Assembly: GCA_964250615.1 (NCBI GenBank)
Contig: CAXUGM010000003.1
Strand: one strand, 5' to 3'
DNA: 64,000 bases
DNA from: Blautia sp900556555
GTDB taxonomy: Bacteria; Bacillota; Clostridia; Lachnospirales; Lachnospiraceae
Below are positions 61,237-64,000 of the stretch, piece by piece (position 1 is the stretch's first letter; each line of letters begins with the position of its first letter). Below the pieces are notes generated by a model. The model was not told the DNA's origin and did not search any database. It saw only the letters and a list, made by a program, of their open reading frames with translations. A program made the translations under genes and the position numbers.

Positions 61237-63927
61237 ATGGGAAATACGTCTGGAAATAAAGAAAAACAACATATATGCATCGGCCTTCTGGCTCATGTAG
61301 ATGCAGGAAAAACAACGCTGGCAGAGAGCCTGCTTTATCATACAGGTGCCATCCGCAAGATGGGGCGGGTGGATCATCAAAATGCTTTTTTGGATACCTA
61401 TGAACTGGAGCGTGCCAGGGGAATCACCATTTTTTCCAAACAGGCAGGATTTACTCTGGGAGACAGAGAGGTTGTACTTCTAGATACTCCAGGGCATGTG
61501 GATTTTTCCGCAGAAATGGAGAGAACTCTGCAGATTCTTGATTATGCAGTTTTAATTATCGGAGGAACAGACGGGGTACAGGGGCATGTGGAAACCCTGT
61601 GGCGTCTTTTACGTCAGTACAAGATTCCGGTGTTTCTTTTTATTAATAAAATGGATCAAGATGGAGCCGATCCGGCAGAAATACTGAAAGAACTTCAGGG
61701 AAGATTAGACGAAAAATGTATGGATTTTACAGCTTCACAACCACAGGAAGAATTCATGGAAAATCTGGCAATGTGTGATGAAACCGTGTTGGAAACCTAT
61801 CTGGAGGAGGGGGAAATTTCCGAAAAACAGGTCAGAGAACTCATAGCCAGGAGAAAAGTATTTCCCTGTTATTTTGGTTCTGCACTGAAATCTCAGGGAA
61901 TCCGGGAGTTTCTGGAAGGTCTGGAAACTTATACGAAGGTTCCAGATTATCCGGATACCTTTGGAGCAAAAGTTTATAAGATTTCCAGGGATGAAAAGGG
62001 CAGCCGCCTCACCCATATGAAGATTACAGGGGGAAGTCTGAAAGTGAAACAGGTGCTGTCAGGAGAGGATTGGGAAGAAAAGGCTGACCAGATCCGCATT
62101 TATTCAGGTGCAGGGTTCGAGGCTGTTAAAGAAGCACCAGCAGGGTCTGTGTGTGCAGTTACAGGTCTTACCAGAACTCATGCAGGACAAGGGCTTGGAA
62201 TAGAGCAGACATCAGGGGAGCCGCTTTTGATTCCTGTTTTGAACTATGAGATTCAGCTTCCAGAGGAATGCGATGTACACCAGATGTTTTTGAAATTACG
62301 CCAGTTGGAAGAGGAAGAACCGGAGCTGCATATTGTCTGGAATCCTCAGTTAAATGAGATTCACGCCCAGGTTATGGGAGAAGTACAGATTGAAATTTTA
62401 AAAAACATGATTCAGGAACGCTTTGGAATCTCTGTAGAATTTGGTTCTGGAAACATTGTTTATAAAGAAACCATAGAAGAGCCGGTGGAGGGAACCGGGC
62501 ATTTTGAGCCTCTCCGCCATTATGCGGAGGTACATTTGCTGCTGGAACCAGGGGAGCCGGGAAGCGGACTGGAATTTGCGGTTTCCTGCAGTGAAGATAT
62601 GCTGGACAAGAACTGGCAGAGGCTGATTCTTACCCATTTGGAAGAAAAAGCACACAAAGGGGTGCTTACCGGTTCGGATATCACGGATATGAAGATTACC
62701 CTGGTAGCAGGAAAAGCTCACTTAAAACACACCGAAGGCGGTGATTTCCGCCAGGCTACATACCGTGCTGTTCGTCAGGGACTTCGGAAAGCCAGAAGCG
62801 TACTTTTGGAACCGGTTTATGAATACCGCCTGGAAGTGCCGTCGGATATGGTAGGCAGAGCTATGACGGACATCCAGAAAATGTACGGAACCTTCCAGGG
62901 ACCGGAAATAGAAGGAGAAATGTCTGTACTCACGGGCGTGGCCCCTGTTGTGACCATGGGTGGGTATCAGAGCGAAGTGACAGCATACACCAGGGGAAGA
63001 GGAAGACTTTCCTGTACCTTAAAGGGGTACCGGCCCTGTCACAATGCAGAGAAAGTCATAGAAGCAGCGGGATATGAGCCGGATGCAGATATGGAGAACC
63101 CCACAGGTTCGGTATTCTGTGCACACGGAGCAGGGTTTGTGGTGAATTGGGATGAGGTGGACACCTATGCTCATATTCAGACAGAATTAGGATTGGAAGA
63201 GGCAGATCAGGAAACAATCTTGCAGACGCAGCCGGCACAGCCTTATAAAAGTTTCGATGAAATCCGTCTGGATCAGGAAGAACTGGAAGAAATTTTCACA
63301 AGGACTTATGGCCCCATCAGGCGGGAGCGAAATGCTTTTCAAAAGATATCCAGGACAGTGACTGCTCCGGCTTCTCCAAGAAAGTCCAAACCAAAAGAGC
63401 CGGAAAAGGAATACCTTCTGGTGGATGGATATAATATTATTTTTGCCTGGGAAGATTTGAATGAATTGGCAAAAGTAAATATTGAAGGAGCCAGAAATAA
63501 GCTGATGGATATCCTCTGCAATTATCAGGGCTATAAAAAATGTACACTGATTCTGGTGTTCGATGCATACAAAGTTGAGGGCGGGCAGGGCTCTGTACAG
63601 AAATACCATAACATTCATGTGGTATATACAAAAGAGGCAGAGACTGCGGACCAGTACATTGAGAAAACCGTACATGAAATCGGAAGAAAATACCATGTCA
63701 CGGTGGCGACTTCAGATGCTTTGGAGCAGGTAATCATTCTGGGGCAGGGCGCTGACCGGCTTTCTGCCAGAAATCTGCGGGAAGAAATTCAGCGGATGAA
63801 AGAGGAAATCCGGGAGGATTATATTGAAAAACAGAAAAAAAGCGGTACCTATCTCTTCGACCATTTACCAGAAGAATTGTCGGATCTCATGGAAGATGTG
63901 AGATTAGGGAGAAAAACTTTGAAATAA
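61237..63927 (+). CDS. TetM/EF-G-like GTPase fused to a C-terminal Rae1/YacP-like NYN nuclease
   Basis: An 896-residue two-part protein. Residues 1-690 are an EF-G-like translational GTPase in the TetM/TetO class: G1 AHVDAGKTT (19-27), G2 RGITI, G3 DTPGHVDF, G4 NKMD, G5 GSA, then domains II-V. The domain IV tip that in TetM reads YSPVSTPADF is HLKHTEGGDF (495-504), so tetracycline protection is doubtful. After a basic, proline-rich linker (about 690-722) comes an NYN domain (723-896) like Bacillus Rae1, with acidic residues Asp730 (VDGYN), Asp776 (VFDAY), Asp805 (TADQYIE) and Asp827 (ATSDALEQ). Start: ATG at 61237 after AAAGGGG; a TTG frame from 61204 lacks an RBS. The fusion suggests a factor that enters the ribosomal A site and cuts the mRNA there. 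Confidence 0.88.
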   Translation: MGNTSGNKEKQHICIGLLAHVDAGKTTLAESLLYHTGAIRKMGRVDHQNAFLDTYELERARGITIFSKQAGFTLGDREVVLLDTPGHVDFSAEMERTLQILDYAVLIIGGTDGVQGHVETLWRLLRQYKIPVFLFINKMDQDGADPAEILKELQGRLDEKCMDFTASQPQEEFMENLAMCDETVLETYLEEGEISEKQVRELIARRKVFPCYFGSALKSQGIREFLEGLETYTKVPDYPDTFGAKVYKISRDEKGSRLTHMKITGGSLKVKQVLSGEDWEEKADQIRIYSGAGFEAVKEAPAGSVCAVTGLTRTHAGQGLGIEQTSGEPLLIPVLNYEIQLPEECDVHQMFLKLRQLEEEEPELHIVWNPQLNEIHAQVMGEVQIEILKNMIQERFGISVEFGSGNIVYKETIEEPVEGTGHFEPLRHYAEVHLLLEPGEPGSGLEFAVSCSEDMLDKNWQRLILTHLEEKAHKGVLTGSDITDMKITLVAGKAHLKHTEGGDFRQATYRAVRQGLRKARSVLLEPVYEYRLEVPSDMVGRAMTDIQKMYGTFQGPEIEGEMSVLTGVAPVVTMGGYQSEVTAYTRGRGRLSCTLKGYRPCHNAEKVIEAAGYEPDADMENPTGSVFCAHGAGFVVNWDEVDTYAHIQTELGLEEADQETILQTQPAQPYKSFDEIRLDQEELEEIFTRTYGPIRRERNAFQKISRTVTAPASPRKSKPKEPEKEYLLVDGYNIIFAWEDLNELAKVNIEGARNKLMDILCNYQGYKKCTLILVFDAYKVEGGQGSVQKYHNIHVVYTKEAETADQYIEKTVHEIGRKYHVTVATSDALEQVIILGQGADRLSARNLREEIQRMKEEIREDYIEKQKKSGTYLFDHLPEELSDLMEDVRLGRKTLK

Positions 63928-63940
63928 TGAGGAAAACCCC

Positions 63941-63964
63941 TTGACTCTCAAGTTAATCAGAGAG
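63941..63964 (+). promoter_or_regulatory. possible MerR-type promoter/operator at the window end
   Basis: TTGACT overlaps the dyad CTCTC...GAGAG (63945-63949 and 63960-63964). A -35 box within a CTCTCAAGTTAA-like dyad resembles MerR-family operators; no good -10 box is visible in the remaining bases. Confidence 0.3.
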
Positions 63965-63992
63965 GCTGACTGTGATGGCAGGGTGAAAGGAT

Positions 63993-64000
63993 ATGGCTGT
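63993..64000 (+). CDS. start of a gene cut off by the window end
   Basis: ATG GCT GT follows a purine-rich RBS (GTGAAAGG) at the usual distance. Only two codons are inside the window, so its identity cannot be given; the dyad just upstream hints at a MerR-type regulator or target. Confidence 0.3.

Noticed and set aside
63187..63696. 169-residue minus-strand frame opposite the NYN domain
   Set aside because: Shadow of a strongly conserved domain on the plus strand.
61237..63927. Tetracycline resistance gene
   Set aside because: The domain IV tip needed for drug displacement is not conserved and the protein carries a nuclease domain.

Overview
The window looks like the chromosome of a gut Firmicute of class Clostridia, most likely a Lachnospiraceae member (Blautia/Roseburia-like). 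The grounds are strong AGGAGG ribosome-binding sites, moderate-to-low GC, the split alpha ribosomal operon, type III glutamine synthetase, class III fructose-bisphosphatase, YesM/YesN sensor pairs and a xylan-oligosaccharide locus. Genus placement is inference.

Layout. 1-6 kb: end of a xylulokinase gene, then a self-contained PTS operon (LicT-type antiterminator, HPr, enzyme I, EIIA, EIICB) led by a RAT/terminator pair. 6-10.3 kb: CutC, a TrpR-like YerC protein, a DUF1836 regulator and PcrA, the last two fired by back-to-back promoters. 10.4-15.2 kb: AraC regulator, GPH sugar transporter and GH2 glycosidase. 15.3-18.9 kb: rpmJ-rpsM-rpsK-rpsD-rpoA-rplQ with its own promoter and a structured-looking leader before rpsM. 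18.9-33.9 kb: housekeeping and mixed genes (lipid kinase, MntP-like exporter, GlnN, a MoxR/VWA pair, CdaR-like regulator, FtsE-FtsX-Ctp, MFS transporter, FMN dehydrogenase, Fbp).

33.9-37.1 kb is a scarred junction: a sensor-kinase N-terminus runs into parA, parB is cut and fused to the 3' end of an IS200-type transposase with six tandem hairpins, and pdxS beside pdxT has lost its 5' end. 37.2-53.5 kb is a xylan/xylo-oligosaccharide utilisation locus: AraC regulator, GH31, YesM/YesN two-component system, sugar-binding lipoprotein and two permeases (no ATPase), GH43, GH8 exo-oligoxylanase, SGNH esterase and a second GH43. None of the enzymes has a signal peptide, so oligosaccharides are probably imported and then deacetylated and cut to xylose inside the cell; xylulokinase at the window start would serve the end of that route.

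53.5-58.4 kb: a remnant of a DUF4179 gene, a TPP riboswitch before thiD, a metal/siderophore-type ABC transporter collapsed by deletion into a binding-protein/ATPase remnant, an FmdE-like protein, an ECF sigma factor with its DUF4179 partner, and HutG. 58.6-64 kb: anion permease, MATE exporter and, most notably, a TetM/EF-G-like GTPase fused to a C-terminal NYN nuclease domain resembling the ribosome A-site endonuclease Rae1 (YacP). That fusion is the best candidate for an undescribed system here. No tRNA, rRNA or CRISPR array was seen.
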